Assembly: GCA_965263325.1 (NCBI GenBank)
Contig: CBDHGY010000002.1
Coordinates: 248,001 to 312,000 of the forward strand
Length of the DNA stretch: 64,000 nt
Source: CBDHGY01 sp965263325
GTDB lineage: Bacteria > Pseudomonadota > Alphaproteobacteria > Caulobacterales > Hyphomonadaceae
Reading direction: 5' to 3'
The position numbers and the translations under genes are program-made. Within the stretch, counting starts at the first letter, position 1, and each line of letters starts with the position of its first letter. This document shows positions 15,634 to 24,974 of the stretch, piece by piece. The notes under the pieces were generated by a model. It was not told where the DNA came from and did not search any database. It worked only from the letters and a program-made list of their open reading frames with translations.

Positions 15634-18600
15634 ATGAATGCCGTAGAATTCCTGACCGCGTTGCAGGGGGCCTCCAATATTGGCGGTGCCCCCTTTGGTA
15701 TGGACTTGATCAGCCTGATTGAAGCTCTGGATGTGCGCGGTGGAAAAGCCATCTATGTTGCGCGCGACGATAAAATGGCCGCTGCAGCTCTTCGAACGGC
15801 TGAATTTGTCCAGCCAACGCTCGATATCGTTGATCTACCTGGGTGGGATATTTTGCCCTACGACCGCGTCAGCCCCTCTCCAGGTGTGGCCGCGCGCCGA
15901 TGTGCAGGGCTTGCAAGACTTGCACAGTATAAAGAAAGCGACCCGCCACTCTTAGTCGTCACGACCGCCTCATCAATCGTGCAACGTGTTCCGCCGCTTG
16001 AAACGATGCGGGAGTCCAGCTTTTCGGTCCGCGTTGGAAACGATGTGGATGAAGCGGCGCTCACAAAATACTTGCAGGTAAATGGATATATTCGGACAGG
16101 AACTGTCAGAGAAAAGGGCGAATACGCCATTCGCGGCGGGATTATCGATGTCTTTCCGCCGACAAAGCCAGAACCTATTCGAATGGATCTTTTCGGCGAC
16201 ACGCTCGACAAAATGCGAAGCTTTGACCCCGAAACACAGCGATCGACGGTAGAGCTTAGTACTGCGGGATTCGCACCCGTCAGTGAAATTTTGTTTTCTG
16301 GAAACGTCCTGTCGCTTTTTCGTGAAAAGTATCTCGTGGCGTTTGGGCATCCTGGCGGCGACCCGATGTATGAAGCAACACGCGCCAAGATCCGTCGTCA
16401 GGGCGTTGAGTCTTGGCTCCCTCTTTTCTACGAACGGCTGGATACGCTATTTGATTATGTTGGTCCGGGTGGATTGTTTGGGGTGGCAGGTCTCAGCGGC
16501 GAGGCAGCGAGTGAACGCCTCGGACAGGCTGAAGACTATTACGAAGCGCGGCTTGAGGCGGCTGGTGAAGACAACACCGCGCGTGTGCTCTCCCCGGATG
16601 CGCTCTATCTCACGGCACCTGAACTGCAAGCGGCATTTGATGGGGTTGCAACGGCTCGTTTCTCGAGCACTGACGCCGCAGAAGGGGCTCCGGACCTCGG
16701 AGCACGTGCTGGGAGAAACTTTGCCCCGGAACGCCAAAGGCCGGACGTAAACATCTTCGAAATGGCGGGTGATCATGTGAAAGCTCAGCGAGCTGCAGGA
16801 AAGACTGTTGTTCTTGCAGCGTGGACGAGTGGTTCGGCGGAGCGATTTGCCAACGTAATGACTGATCATGGGCTCGACGAACTATCGAGGGTCTATTCGC
16901 TGGAGGCGGCGCGCGCGGCGGGTATTAGTATCGCTGAAGTTCCGATTGAGTCTGGCTTCGAAAGCAGCGAACTCACAATAATAACTGAGCCGGATATATT
17001 GGGTGACCGGCTTGCAGCGCCCCGGCGTAAGCGTAAGGCTGCCAATTTCATTGCAGAAGCAGGCGTTCTTAATACCGGAGATCTGGTTGTCCATGTTGAT
17101 CACGGAGTTGGTCGGTATATTGGGCTGAAAACACTTGAGCTAACCGGAGCGCCGCACGATTGCCTCGAATTGGAGTACGCGGGCGGAGATCGTATTTTTC
17201 TTCCGGTTGAGAACATAGATCTCATCTCTCGTTATGGTGCCGAGGACGCCGATAGCGCCATAGATAAGCTTGGCGGTGTCGGTTGGCAGACCCGCAAAGC
17301 GAAAGCCAAGAAGCGTATCCTCGAAATGGCGCAGGAACTGCTCGTAATTGCAGCGGCACGCGCGGTTAAAAAAGGTATGCCGGTCGATACAGGTCAGGGC
17401 ATGTATGAAGAATTTGCGGCCCGTTTCCCTTATGAAGAAACCGATGATCAGCTCAACGCAATCGAAGATGTTCTTGAGGATCTGACATCCGGGCGCCCGA
17501 TGGACCGGCTCATTTGCGGTGATGTCGGGTTCGGTAAGACAGAAGTTGCGCTGCGCGGCGCGTTCATGGCGGCGCTTAGTGGAATGCAAGTCGCTGTGAT
17601 CGCACCAACGACACTTCTTGCGCGCCAGCACTATAAGACTTTCTCGGAGCGATTTGTTGGCTGGCCGGTAAACGTCAAACATCTTTCAAGACTGGTGCCG
17701 GCAAAAGATGCGAGCGAAACAAAGGCTGGTCTAGCCTCCGGTACAGTCGACATTGTCGTCGGCACGCATGCATTATTGGCCAAGACAATCGATTTCAAGC
17801 GTCTTGGCCTCCTCATTGTTGATGAGGAGCAGCGGTTCGGTGTGCGCCATAAAGAGCGCTTGAAGGAGCTTAAAGCCGATGTGCATGTACTCACGCTTTC
17901 GGCAACGCCGATTCCGCGTACGCTGCAAATGGCGCTAACAGGCATTCGAGATCTTTCAATTATTGCAACGCCGCCAGTCGATAGACTTGCTGTGCGTACC
18001 TACGTCACGGAGTTTGATACTGTTGCCCTTCGTGAAGCCTTGCTTCGAGAGAAGTATCGCGGAGGGCAGGCCTTCTTCGTTGCGCCGCGAATACGCGACT
18101 TAGATCAACTTGAGGAATTTTTGCGGGAGAATGTTCCGGAGGTCACCTTCACAGTCGCTCATGGACAAATGACGCCCACGGAACTCGAAGATATCATGAC
18201 CGCTTTCTATGAAGGTGAGTTTGATATCTTGCTGTCTACGACCATTGTTGAAAGCGGCTTGGATGTTCCGCGCGCTAATACGCTGATCATCCACCGCGCG
18301 GATCGCTTCGGCCTGGCTCAGCTCTATCAACTGCGCGGGCGTGTTGGGCGTTCGAAAGTTCGTGCTTATGCATATCTTACGACGCCGCGCGATCAGGTCA
18401 TAACGCCAACCGCAGAGCGCCGGCTTCGAGTGCTTCGCTCTCTCGATAGTCTTGGTGCAGGGTTCCAGCTCGCAAGCCATGATCTCGATATTCGCGGCGG
18501 CGGAAACTTGTTGGGTGATCAGCAATCCGGCCATGTGCGTGAGGTGGGTGTTGAGCTCTATCAGTCCATGCTGGAAGAGGCCGTGAACTCGCTTAAAGCG

Positions 18601-19089
18601 GGCGGAGATGTGGACGATGTTGCGGAGGAGTGGTCGCCAGCAATTAATATGGGCGCAGCCGTTCTAATCCCGGAAGACTATGTTGAGGATCTCCCCACAC
18701 GTCTCGGCTTGTATCGCCGGCTTGCCGACATAGCTTCTGAAACAGAGCGGGAGGCCTTCGCAGCTGAATTAATTGACCGCTTCGGACCCTTGCCGGACGA
18801 AACCTCCCAGCTCCTTGAAATCGCAGCAATAAAGACCTTCTGCAAAGTGCTGGGTATCTCGAAGTTAGATGCGGGACCAAAGGGGGCCGTATTTGCGTTT
18901 CGAGATGACACGATTGTGGAGCCCGGGCGTTTAATGTCGCTTGTTCAGTCACGGCCAGCAAAGCTTCGGCTACGCCCGGATTCAAAGCTCGTATTTACGC
19001 TTTCAGATCGTGATCCGCGTAAACGTCTGGCTGCTGTTAAAACACTGCTATCAGAATTGAGCGGCATAACCGCCGCCGCTGTGGCTTAA
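15634..19089 (+). CDS. mfd: Transcription-repair coupling factor Mfd
   Basis: A large (1151-residue) DNA translocase that dislodges RNA polymerase stalled at lesions and recruits UvrA. It has an N-terminal UvrB-like module with GIIDVFPP, a central RNA-polymerase-interacting domain (VVHVDHGVGRYIGL), and a RecG-like motor with Walker A GDVGFGKT at about 629-636, DEEQRFGV, TLSATPIPRTL and YQLRGRVGRS. The C-terminal TRCF domain follows GGNLLGDQQSGH. I start at ATG 15634 rather than the in-frame TTG at 15628. Neither has a strong ribosome-binding site. Its stop codon overlaps that of the convergent PopA-like gene by 4 bp. Confidence 0.97.
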   Translation: MNAVEFLTALQGASNIGGAPFGMDLISLIEALDVRGGKAIYVARDDKMAAAALRTAEFVQPTLDIVDLPGWDILPYDRVSPSPGVAARRCAGLARLAQYKESDPPLLVVTTASSIVQRVPPLETMRESSFSVRVGNDVDEAALTKYLQVNGYIRTGTVREKGEYAIRGGIIDVFPPTKPEPIRMDLFGDTLDKMRSFDPETQRSTVELSTAGFAPVSEILFSGNVLSLFREKYLVAFGHPGGDPMYEATRAKIRRQGVESWLPLFYERLDTLFDYVGPGGLFGVAGLSGEAASERLGQAEDYYEARLEAAGEDNTARVLSPDALYLTAPELQAAFDGVATARFSSTDAAEGAPDLGARAGRNFAPERQRPDVNIFEMAGDHVKAQRAAGKTVVLAAWTSGSAERFANVMTDHGLDELSRVYSLEAARAAGISIAEVPIESGFESSELTIITEPDILGDRLAAPRRKRKAANFIAEAGVLNTGDLVVHVDHGVGRYIGLKTLELTGAPHDCLELEYAGGDRIFLPVENIDLISRYGAEDADSAIDKLGGVGWQTRKAKAKKRILEMAQELLVIAAARAVKKGMPVDTGQGMYEEFAARFPYEETDDQLNAIEDVLEDLTSGRPMDRLICGDVGFGKTEVALRGAFMAALSGMQVAVIAPTTLLARQHYKTFSERFVGWPVNVKHLSRLVPAKDASETKAGLASGTVDIVVGTHALLAKTIDFKRLGLLIVDEEQRFGVRHKERLKELKADVHVLTLSATPIPRTLQMALTGIRDLSIIATPPVDRLAVRTYVTEFDTVALREALLREKYRGGQAFFVAPRIRDLDQLEEFLRENVPEVTFTVAHGQMTPTELEDIMTAFYEGEFDILLSTTIVESGLDVPRANTLIIHRADRFGLAQLYQLRGRVGRSKVRAYAYLTTPRDQVITPTAERRLRVLRSLDSLGAGFQLASHDLDIRGGGNLLGDQQSGHVREVGVELYQSMLEEAVNSLKAGGDVDDVAEEWSPAINMGAAVLIPEDYVEDLPTRLGLYRRLADIASETEREAFAAELIDRFGPLPDETSQLLEIAAIKTFCKVLGISKLDAGPKGAVFAFRDDTIVEPGRLMSLVQSRPAKLRLRPDSKLVFTLSDRDPRKRLAAVKTLLSELSGITAAAVA

Positions 19090-20366
19090 GCAGCGCGTAT
19101 CCTGGAAAACGGTCCATTTGTGGCAGAATTAATCAGCTTTTGGGCGTCATGATATTTTCGGCGTTCGACGGCTCTCCACCCCATCGTTCCCCCAAATGGT
19201 AGCGGGCTGCCAACCATGCCAAGACGGTCGCCTCCAAGCGCGGTAATCACTTTTTCTGCTGCTCGCACCGCGCTGGCATAAGGTGCGTCAGGCATGCTTA
19301 TGGCAATTGTCGTAGAGTCGAGGCGAGCTGCGCAGTCGGTTTCTCGGATAATCGGCTTGATGATATCTGCCAGCCCCGGGAGCGCGCCTCTGGCCGAATG
19401 GTCGTCATCTTTAGACCGCAAGCGCATTGTTAAGAGTGTGAGTGGCGCTTCTCTTACGTCGGTCGCGCGCATCTGGCGCGGTAAATGGACATCGAAGAAT
19501 TTTCGCGAGAACAGTCCGGTTGCCAGATCACACATCGCGGAGGCTAACCGTGCCCGAGGTGCCACTGGCCTTGCTGAGGCTCTCGAATGCGCTAGCAATG
19601 TGACGCGGTGCGCCGTGTCTTGAGGTGTTGCTCCCGGCGTTATAACTTCTGTGGCTTTAGAGATCGCGGCTTGGGCGCGCTCTGACAGAGCGTCTTCATC
19701 GCGAACGCATACATATACCGGCAATCCTGCAATTCGCGCATCCTTATCAGCGCGTTCAAGAAGCTGGACGCCTTGACCTGAGGACTCTGACAAATCGATG
19801 AGTACAGCGGAGAACCGGTGTTTTTCCAGATGATCGCAGGCAGTTGCGAAGCTCAGCGCAGCTGTGAGGTTTACATCATTGGCCTTCAACGCAACTTGCA
19901 AAGCGAGAAAGAATGCCGAACCATCGCCGAGATAAAGGATATCAGGGTTGGGAGCGCTAACAGGAGAAGGGAGCACTTCACCCAAATCTTCAGCCGACAT
20001 CGCACGTAAGCGAACCTCTTCATCACGCAGGACACGGCGATTGTGTCCAGCCAGCCGATTTGGGAGCGCAGCAAGTTCTATGTCGCTGCGAATATTAAAC
20101 AAAGGTTCCTGCGGGCAAGTGCCTTCACCTAATGTGATGATTGGGCGGGGGACCTCAGCTGCTTTTAGGCGTACGAGCTGTGACAGGATGCTTGGTGGCA
20201 TCGATTCGAAATCAATCAGCAACGGCACCGCACTTGGCTGTATAACGTCGGCATTGGAAATGCTGGGTCTCATACCGCTGGCTCGAAGACGCGCAACAAT
20301 CATTTCCAGACGCGGGCTCGTCGCCACGACATCGATCGGCGGGTCCATAAAGCTGAAATCCGTCAT
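19086..20366 (-). CDS. PopA-like protein: two receiver-type domains plus degenerate GGDEF with intact I-site
   Basis: A 426-residue protein with three parts. Residues 1-130 are a degenerate receiver domain. Residues about 140-260 are a second receiver keeping the acceptor-like Asp191 in AVLIDLS. Residues about 275-420 are a GGDEF domain, recognisable by DLATGLFSRKFFDVHL. The active-site signature reads DSTTI (350-354), so diguanylate cyclase activity should be lost. The inhibitory site RETD (341-344) is exactly five residues before it and intact. This is the arrangement of Caulobacter PopA, a c-di-GMP effector that helps deliver CtrA to ClpXP. Orthology is inferred from architecture. Neighbours are mfd and a racemase gene. 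Confidence 0.75.
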   Translation of the reverse strand: MTDFSFMDPPIDVVATSPRLEMIVARLRASGMRPSISNADVIQPSAVPLLIDFESMPPSILSQLVRLKAAEVPRPIITLGEGTCPQEPLFNIRSDIELAALPNRLAGHNRRVLRDEEVRLRAMSAEDLGEVLPSPVSAPNPDILYLGDGSAFFLALQVALKANDVNLTAALSFATACDHLEKHRFSAVLIDLSESSGQGVQLLERADKDARIAGLPVYVCVRDEDALSERAQAAISKATEVITPGATPQDTAHRVTLLAHSRASARPVAPRARLASAMCDLATGLFSRKFFDVHLPRQMRATDVREAPLTLLTMRLRSKDDDHSARGALPGLADIIKPIIRETDCAARLDSTTIAISMPDAPYASAVRAAEKVITALGGDRLGMVGSPLPFGGTMGWRAVERRKYHDAQKLINSATNGPFSRIRAA

Positions 20367-20470
20367 GAAAATGCCCTTGCGTCAGGAATCAATAACACTT
20401 CCATTTGCGCTTGAGGGTCTTAATGGTTGGTTCACGATACTCGTTGGTAACCTGTTAATGGAGGCAGATA

Positions 20471-21565
20471 ATGGGAAAGGGACCACTAAATGGGGTCAAA
20501 ATAGTAGAATTTGCGGGAATCGGCCCCGGACCTTTCTGTGGAATGCTCTTGTCGGATATGGGCGCTGACGTCGTAAGAATTGATCGGGCAGGGGCTGAAA
20601 CCCAGCCAGATCCGCGCGATGTGAGCAGCCGCGGTCGCCGATCTATCGCCCTGAATTTGAAGGATTCTGCCGATATCGAGACGGCTTTAAAGCTTCTTTC
20701 CAAAGCAGATGGGATGATTGAAGGGTTTCGCCCTGGTGTTATGGAGCGCTTGGGGCTCGGCCCAGAAGTCGTTTTGGAACGAAATCCGAAGCTCGTATAT
20801 GGCCGGATGACAGGCTGGGGACAAACCGGCACGCTCTCTCATGCAGCAGGTCACGACATGAACTACATCGCCTTGACCGGCGCACTGCATGCGATTGGAC
20901 GAAAAGGGGAGCGTCCCCCACCGCCATTGAACCTGATTGGTGATTATGGCGGCGGCGCTCTTTATCTTGCTATGGGATTGCTGGCGGGTATCATCTCAGT
21001 GAAAAATGGGGGTGAAGGTCAGGTAATTGATTGCGCGATGACAGACGGCGCAGCATCGCTGACAACTATTTTCCACGGGCTGCGCGCAATGGGCTTTTGG
21101 ACAAAAGAACGCGAAGACAACATGCTTGATGGCGGCGCACACTTCTATGACACTTATGAGTGCTCTGACGGACAATATGTTTCCATCGGTTCGATTGAGC
21201 CACAATTTTACGCGATCCTGCTCGAGAAAACCGGTATCACGGATCCAGATTTCAAAGCGCAGAATGATCGGTCCAAATGGCCTGAGCTGAAGATAAAACT
21301 CGCTGAGGTCATGAAAACGAAGACCAGAGACGAGTGGACTCAGATCATGGAAGGTACCGATGTGTGCTTTGCGCCGATCCTTTCTTTCGACGAAGCGATT
21401 GAGCATCCACACAACAAAGCCCGCCAAACATTCGTGGAAGTTGAAGGGATTGTTCAACCAGCGCCTGCGCCGAGGTTTTCAAAGACACCAAGCGCTATTC
21501 AGGGTATTGCTCCCGGTAGAGGGCAGCACACAGACGAGATTCTCTCTGACTGGGGCATTTCTTGA
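20471..21565 (+). CDS. Alpha-methylacyl-CoA racemase (CaiB/BaiF family)
   Basis: A 364-residue class III CoA-transferase-fold enzyme. It should epimerise (2R)/(2S)-methyl-branched acyl-CoA so that beta-oxidation can proceed. His128 (in AGHDMNY) and Asp158 (in IGDYGGG) match the catalytic His126/Asp156 pair of the mycobacterial racemase MCR. The N-terminal VKIVEFAGIGPGPFCGMLLSD segment is also family-typical. GGAGG at about 20459 gives a strong ribosome-binding site. The histidine phosphatase gene follows after 6 bp, so the two are probably co-transcribed. Confidence 0.9.
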   Translation: MGKGPLNGVKIVEFAGIGPGPFCGMLLSDMGADVVRIDRAGAETQPDPRDVSSRGRRSIALNLKDSADIETALKLLSKADGMIEGFRPGVMERLGLGPEVVLERNPKLVYGRMTGWGQTGTLSHAAGHDMNYIALTGALHAIGRKGERPPPPLNLIGDYGGGALYLAMGLLAGIISVKNGGEGQVIDCAMTDGAASLTTIFHGLRAMGFWTKEREDNMLDGGAHFYDTYECSDGQYVSIGSIEPQFYAILLEKTGITDPDFKAQNDRSKWPELKIKLAEVMKTKTRDEWTQIMEGTDVCFAPILSFDEAIEHPHNKARQTFVEVEGIVQPAPAPRFSKTPSAIQGIAPGRGQHTDEILSDWGIS

Positions 21566-21571
21566 GTCAAA

Positions 21572-22303
21572 ATGTCGACACTTCCAGGAACTACGGGGCG
21601 TCGCCGCATCTATCTCATGCGGCACGGCTTTGTGGATTACACATCTGAAGAGGTCCGCACAGCCGCAGACCCAACGGTTGCTTACCTGACCGAAGAGGGC
21701 AAGGCGGAGGCTCGGGCGGCAGGCGCTGCGCTTCACGATGTGCATTTCGATCTTGCCATTTGTTCAGGGCTCAAGCGCACGCGCCAGACAGCTGAGATCG
21801 TTCTAAAGCACCATAAGAATCCACCGACACTCGAGGTAGATACTCGGATTGGCGAAATTCGCTCCGGCCAGTACATCGATTTTGATAGCGCCGAGCAGCT
21901 CGCTGCGACGATGACATTTCAGTTCGAGCAAGCAGGGCAACCGGGTGCCACGTTTCTTGAGGGCGGCGAGAAGTTCAGCGATGCCATGGCCCGCATCGAA
22001 CAAGCCTTTGTCGATATTATCGAGCGCCCCGATTGGCATACCGCTCTGATTGTGGCGCATGAGGTCGTCAACCGCATGGTACTCTGCTGGGCGATTAATG
22101 CTCCGCTGGGCTCGAGTGCTGCTTTCGAGCAAGACACTGGCTGCATAAACATCATTGATTTTGATCTTGTTCCGGAAGAGATAACTTCAGAGGTTAGAAT
22201 CGAACGGGCGTTGATAAAGGCGGTGAACCTGACCCCGCTGAATTATCTCAAGAATGGCATGAATCTTCGCTCATTAGAGGCGATTTTCACCGGTGGGCGC
22301 TGA
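21572..22303 (+). CDS. Histidine phosphatase superfamily protein (phosphoglycerate-mutase-like)
   Basis: A 243-residue cytoplasmic protein of the branch-1 histidine phosphatase family. The catalytic RHG motif lies at Arg17-His18-Gly19. The second arginine is in GLKRTRQTAE, and the second catalytic histidine is in LIVAHEVVNR. The substrate is not predictable; candidates include sugar phosphates, cobalamin-related phosphates or acyl-CoA-linked nucleotides. Position 6 bp after the racemase gene suggests one operon but does not define the job. Confidence 0.85.
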   Translation: MSTLPGTTGRRRIYLMRHGFVDYTSEEVRTAADPTVAYLTEEGKAEARAAGAALHDVHFDLAICSGLKRTRQTAEIVLKHHKNPPTLEVDTRIGEIRSGQYIDFDSAEQLAATMTFQFEQAGQPGATFLEGGEKFSDAMARIEQAFVDIIERPDWHTALIVAHEVVNRMVLCWAINAPLGSSAAFEQDTGCINIIDFDLVPEEITSEVRIERALIKAVNLTPLNYLKNGMNLRSLEAIFTGGR

Positions 22304-22619
22304 TTTTTCTGAACGTCTGTTCAGGCTATTTAGGAAACGCGGGTGAAGCTGAATATTTGACAACAAGATTGTTGGAAAGCGGTTCAGACAGTCTGTTTTA
22401 TAAGATCATTATTGGTTCTGCGGCCCAGCGCTCTCTGCCTGGGTGAAGGGCCAATGTCCTTCTTGCTTACCTCGGCCGTCCCTTGTGGCGGCCTTTTTCT
22501 TTTGTGACTCAATTCTATGCGCAATGAATTGAATTTCACCTTTTGAGCATCCTCGAAATTTATTTTGTTTCTCTATGGTCAACGCATTCTGAACTGCTGC
22601 GATCACGAGAATACGCCGA
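22304..22619. other. Non-coding region with palindromes, hairpins and a terminator
   Basis: There is no convincing reading frame in 316 bp. Two small palindromes (AACAA-GA-TTGTT at 22362-22373 and CAGAC-A-GTCTG at 22385-22395) precede a TATAAG at 22399. A CCCAG/CTGGG hairpin then lies at about 22424-22442, and a hairpin with a T-run at 22474-22499. This could be the 3' untranslated part of the phosphatase transcript or an independent small RNA of roughly 90 nt. Confidence 0.4.
22474..22499 (+). terminator. Rho-independent terminator
   Basis: GGCCG (22474-22478) pairs with CGGCC (22489-22493) around a 10-nt loop and is followed directly by TTTTT. It lies 170 bp after the phosphatase stop. It could end that operon or a small RNA starting within the gap. 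Confidence 0.65.
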
Positions 22620-24974
22620 ATGATATCAAAACGAAGTGCGCTGTGGGATTTCAGGCCCTTGTTCCAACCTGTGGAAGTTCCTCCAGAGATTGCTGACGAA
22701 GTGCAGCGGCGTCAGATCCATTCTGTCGAGAAGCTCGCCGGACTTATCGCGCTGGGTAACATCATCAGCTTGCTGGCCGTCTTACACCTTTTTTGGTCTT
22801 CGGCATCGCAAAGTTTATTGATGGTTTGGGCTGGTGTGCTCGCATGCTGCACCGCCGTCATAATGATTAAATACGTTCAGAGCCGATTTCGGCCGAGCCA
22901 TCCGGATCCTGCGCGCGGCGTTGAGAACGTGTCGCGCCAAGCCCTTTTGCTCGGTGTGCTTTGGGGGCTGGCTCCCGTGCTCATTATTCCTGTTGCCAAG
23001 CCAATGGAGCAGATGGCGGTAGGTATTATTCTTGTAGGGCTTATGTTTTCGGGCGGTTTTTTGTTGGGCCGAATACCCCGGGCGGCTGTTTCCTTTGCGG
23101 CGCCGATCGCGTCACTATTTATATTGTCTCTTCAGTTTAATCACGACCCCCAGAACGGTTCTCTTTCTATATTAACACTGGTTTATGTCGTGTTTCTTGC
23201 GGTAAATATCCGCTGGACACATCGTCAGTTCATTGATCGGGTCGCGAGTGCTGAGGCCGTGAGTCAGCAGTCAGGGCTTATTGGTCTCCTGCTAAAAGAC
23301 TTCGACGAAAGCACGTCGGATTGGCTTTGGCAAACAGATGAAGATGGTGAACTGGCGAAAATTCCAACATCGATCGGAACTCAGAAGTCTGAGTATACGA
23401 TCATGCGTGAAGGCAGTGCGCTTAACTCCTTATTCGTCGATAGCCCCAGTCTAAATATTCTGAAAACAAGCATGGATCGCCATGATGACTTTAAGGACTT
23501 GGTGCTTCAGGTGAAAAGTGACAGAGCAGATATCTGGTGGTCTATCACCGGCAAACCGGTTTATGAAAACGGGTTCTTTGCGGGCTTCCGCGGTGTTGCA
23601 TCTGACGTTACTCAGTCAAAAGAAACTGAGGACCGTATCGCCTACATGGCACATTATGATGGACTGACGGGTCTTCCCAATCGGGCTACTTTCCATGAGA
23701 CACTTGAAAAAGCTATTCGCAAACCAGCAAACCGGAATACTTTGCGCGCGATCATTTGGTTAGATCTTGATAAATTCAAATGGGTTAATGATACGCTCGG
23801 TCATCCTGCTGGAGATGAACTTCTAAAAATCGTCGCTGAACGCATTACGAGCATTGCGGACAATAATGACGTAATTGCGCGTCTTGGCGGAGACGAATTT
23901 GCTTTGTCCGTAGAACGCTCGGGTGGACAAAAAGAGATAGAGGCATTCGTTGAGCAGCTCTCTGGAGAGCTCGGACGAACTTATAACATTTCCGGCTCCA
24001 CCGTTAATTGCAGCGCCAGTATTGGAGTGAAGTATTATGGTTCAGACGAGCAAAGCGTCAGCGCTCTGCTAAAACACGCCGACCTCGCTTTGTACCATGC
24101 CAAAGAAAGCGAGAGAGGCACATGGAGTGTCTTCGAGCAGTTTATGGAAGACGAAATGCGCGCTCGGAGAGAAATGGAAATCGACCTTCGTCGCGCGCTA
24201 GATAATGACGAATTACGCGTGCATTTCCAACCGCTCGTAAATGCAACAACACATACGATGACATCCTGTGAGACTTTGCTTAGATGGCAGCACCCCGAGC
24301 GGGGACTGATCATGCCGGGGGCATTCATCGAATATGCAGAAGATTGTGGCTTAATTACGCAAATCGGAGATTGGGTTATTAAAGCGGCTCTGGAAAATGC
24401 GGCCCGGCTCCCGGCTCATATTAAAGTTGGTATCAATATTTCGCCGCTGCAAATTCTCAGTACGTCACTTATGCCGACAGTTTTCAACGCCGTTGCAAAA
24501 AATAAAGTAGACCCAAAGCGTATTGAACTCGAAATCACTGAATCTGTGTTGATGAGCAACACGGAATTTACGTTAGAACGTCTTCATCAGTTGAAGGAGA
24601 TGGGTTTCCGAATTGCACTGGATGACTTTGGAACTGGCTATTCCTCATTAAGTTACTTGCACAGTTTTCCGTTCGATAAGATCAAGATCGATAAGTGTTT
24701 TGTTTCGGATCTCGAAACCAATGACGACAGCCGCAAGATCACAACGGCGACGCTAAGTCTAGCCCAATCGCTTGGGCTGTGGTGTACAGCAGAGGGTATT
24801 GAAACTCAGTATCAGGCAGACTTTTTGCGTGACCATGGCTGCGATGAATTGCAGGGATACTTCTTCTCGAAACCAAAGCCGATTGAGGAGCTATCGAGCT
24901 TTGTCGATGTTGCGCCGGCAGTCCTCAGGTCTGGGGCTGATGGGGTTGCTGAAGCGAAAAAGCTGACCGCCTAA
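22620..24974 (+). CDS. Membrane-bound GGDEF/EAL c-di-GMP signalling protein
   Basis: A 784-residue protein. The N-terminal 200 residues hold about five hydrophobic segments (a MASE-like sensor). A PAS-like domain follows, with WLWQTDEDGEL and a GFRGVASDVTQ end. The GGDEF domain has an intact GGDEF at 423-427 but no RxxD inhibitory site. The EAL domain has its signature changed to ETL (551-553), with the metal-binding Glu kept and ITESVLM, DDFGTGYSSL and AEGIETQ present. Both cyclase and phosphodiesterase activities are therefore plausible. Its stop overlaps the convergent AsmA gene by 4 bp (CTAA). The ligand of the sensor is unknown. Confidence 0.92.
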   Translation: MISKRSALWDFRPLFQPVEVPPEIADEVQRRQIHSVEKLAGLIALGNIISLLAVLHLFWSSASQSLLMVWAGVLACCTAVIMIKYVQSRFRPSHPDPARGVENVSRQALLLGVLWGLAPVLIIPVAKPMEQMAVGIILVGLMFSGGFLLGRIPRAAVSFAAPIASLFILSLQFNHDPQNGSLSILTLVYVVFLAVNIRWTHRQFIDRVASAEAVSQQSGLIGLLLKDFDESTSDWLWQTDEDGELAKIPTSIGTQKSEYTIMREGSALNSLFVDSPSLNILKTSMDRHDDFKDLVLQVKSDRADIWWSITGKPVYENGFFAGFRGVASDVTQSKETEDRIAYMAHYDGLTGLPNRATFHETLEKAIRKPANRNTLRAIIWLDLDKFKWVNDTLGHPAGDELLKIVAERITSIADNNDVIARLGGDEFALSVERSGGQKEIEAFVEQLSGELGRTYNISGSTVNCSASIGVKYYGSDEQSVSALLKHADLALYHAKESERGTWSVFEQFMEDEMRARREMEIDLRRALDNDELRVHFQPLVNATTHTMTSCETLLRWQHPERGLIMPGAFIEYAEDCGLITQIGDWVIKAALENAARLPAHIKVGINISPLQILSTSLMPTVFNAVAKNKVDPKRIELEITESVLMSNTEFTLERLHQLKEMGFRIALDDFGTGYSSLSYLHSFPFDKIKIDKCFVSDLETNDDSRKITTATLSLAQSLGLWCTAEGIETQYQADFLRDHGCDELQGYFFSKPKPIEELSSFVDVAPAVLRSGADGVAEAKKLTA

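Noticed and set aside
22357..22404. TTGACA (22357) and TATAAG (22399) as a sigma-70 promoter
   Set aside because: The spacing between them is 36 bp and no alternative hexamer sits 16-18 bp from either, so I do not call a promoter.
22304..22500. SRP (4.5S) or 6S RNA in the gap after the phosphatase gene
   Set aside because: The conserved SRP tetraloop/asymmetric-loop sequence and the 6S open-bubble arrangement are absent.
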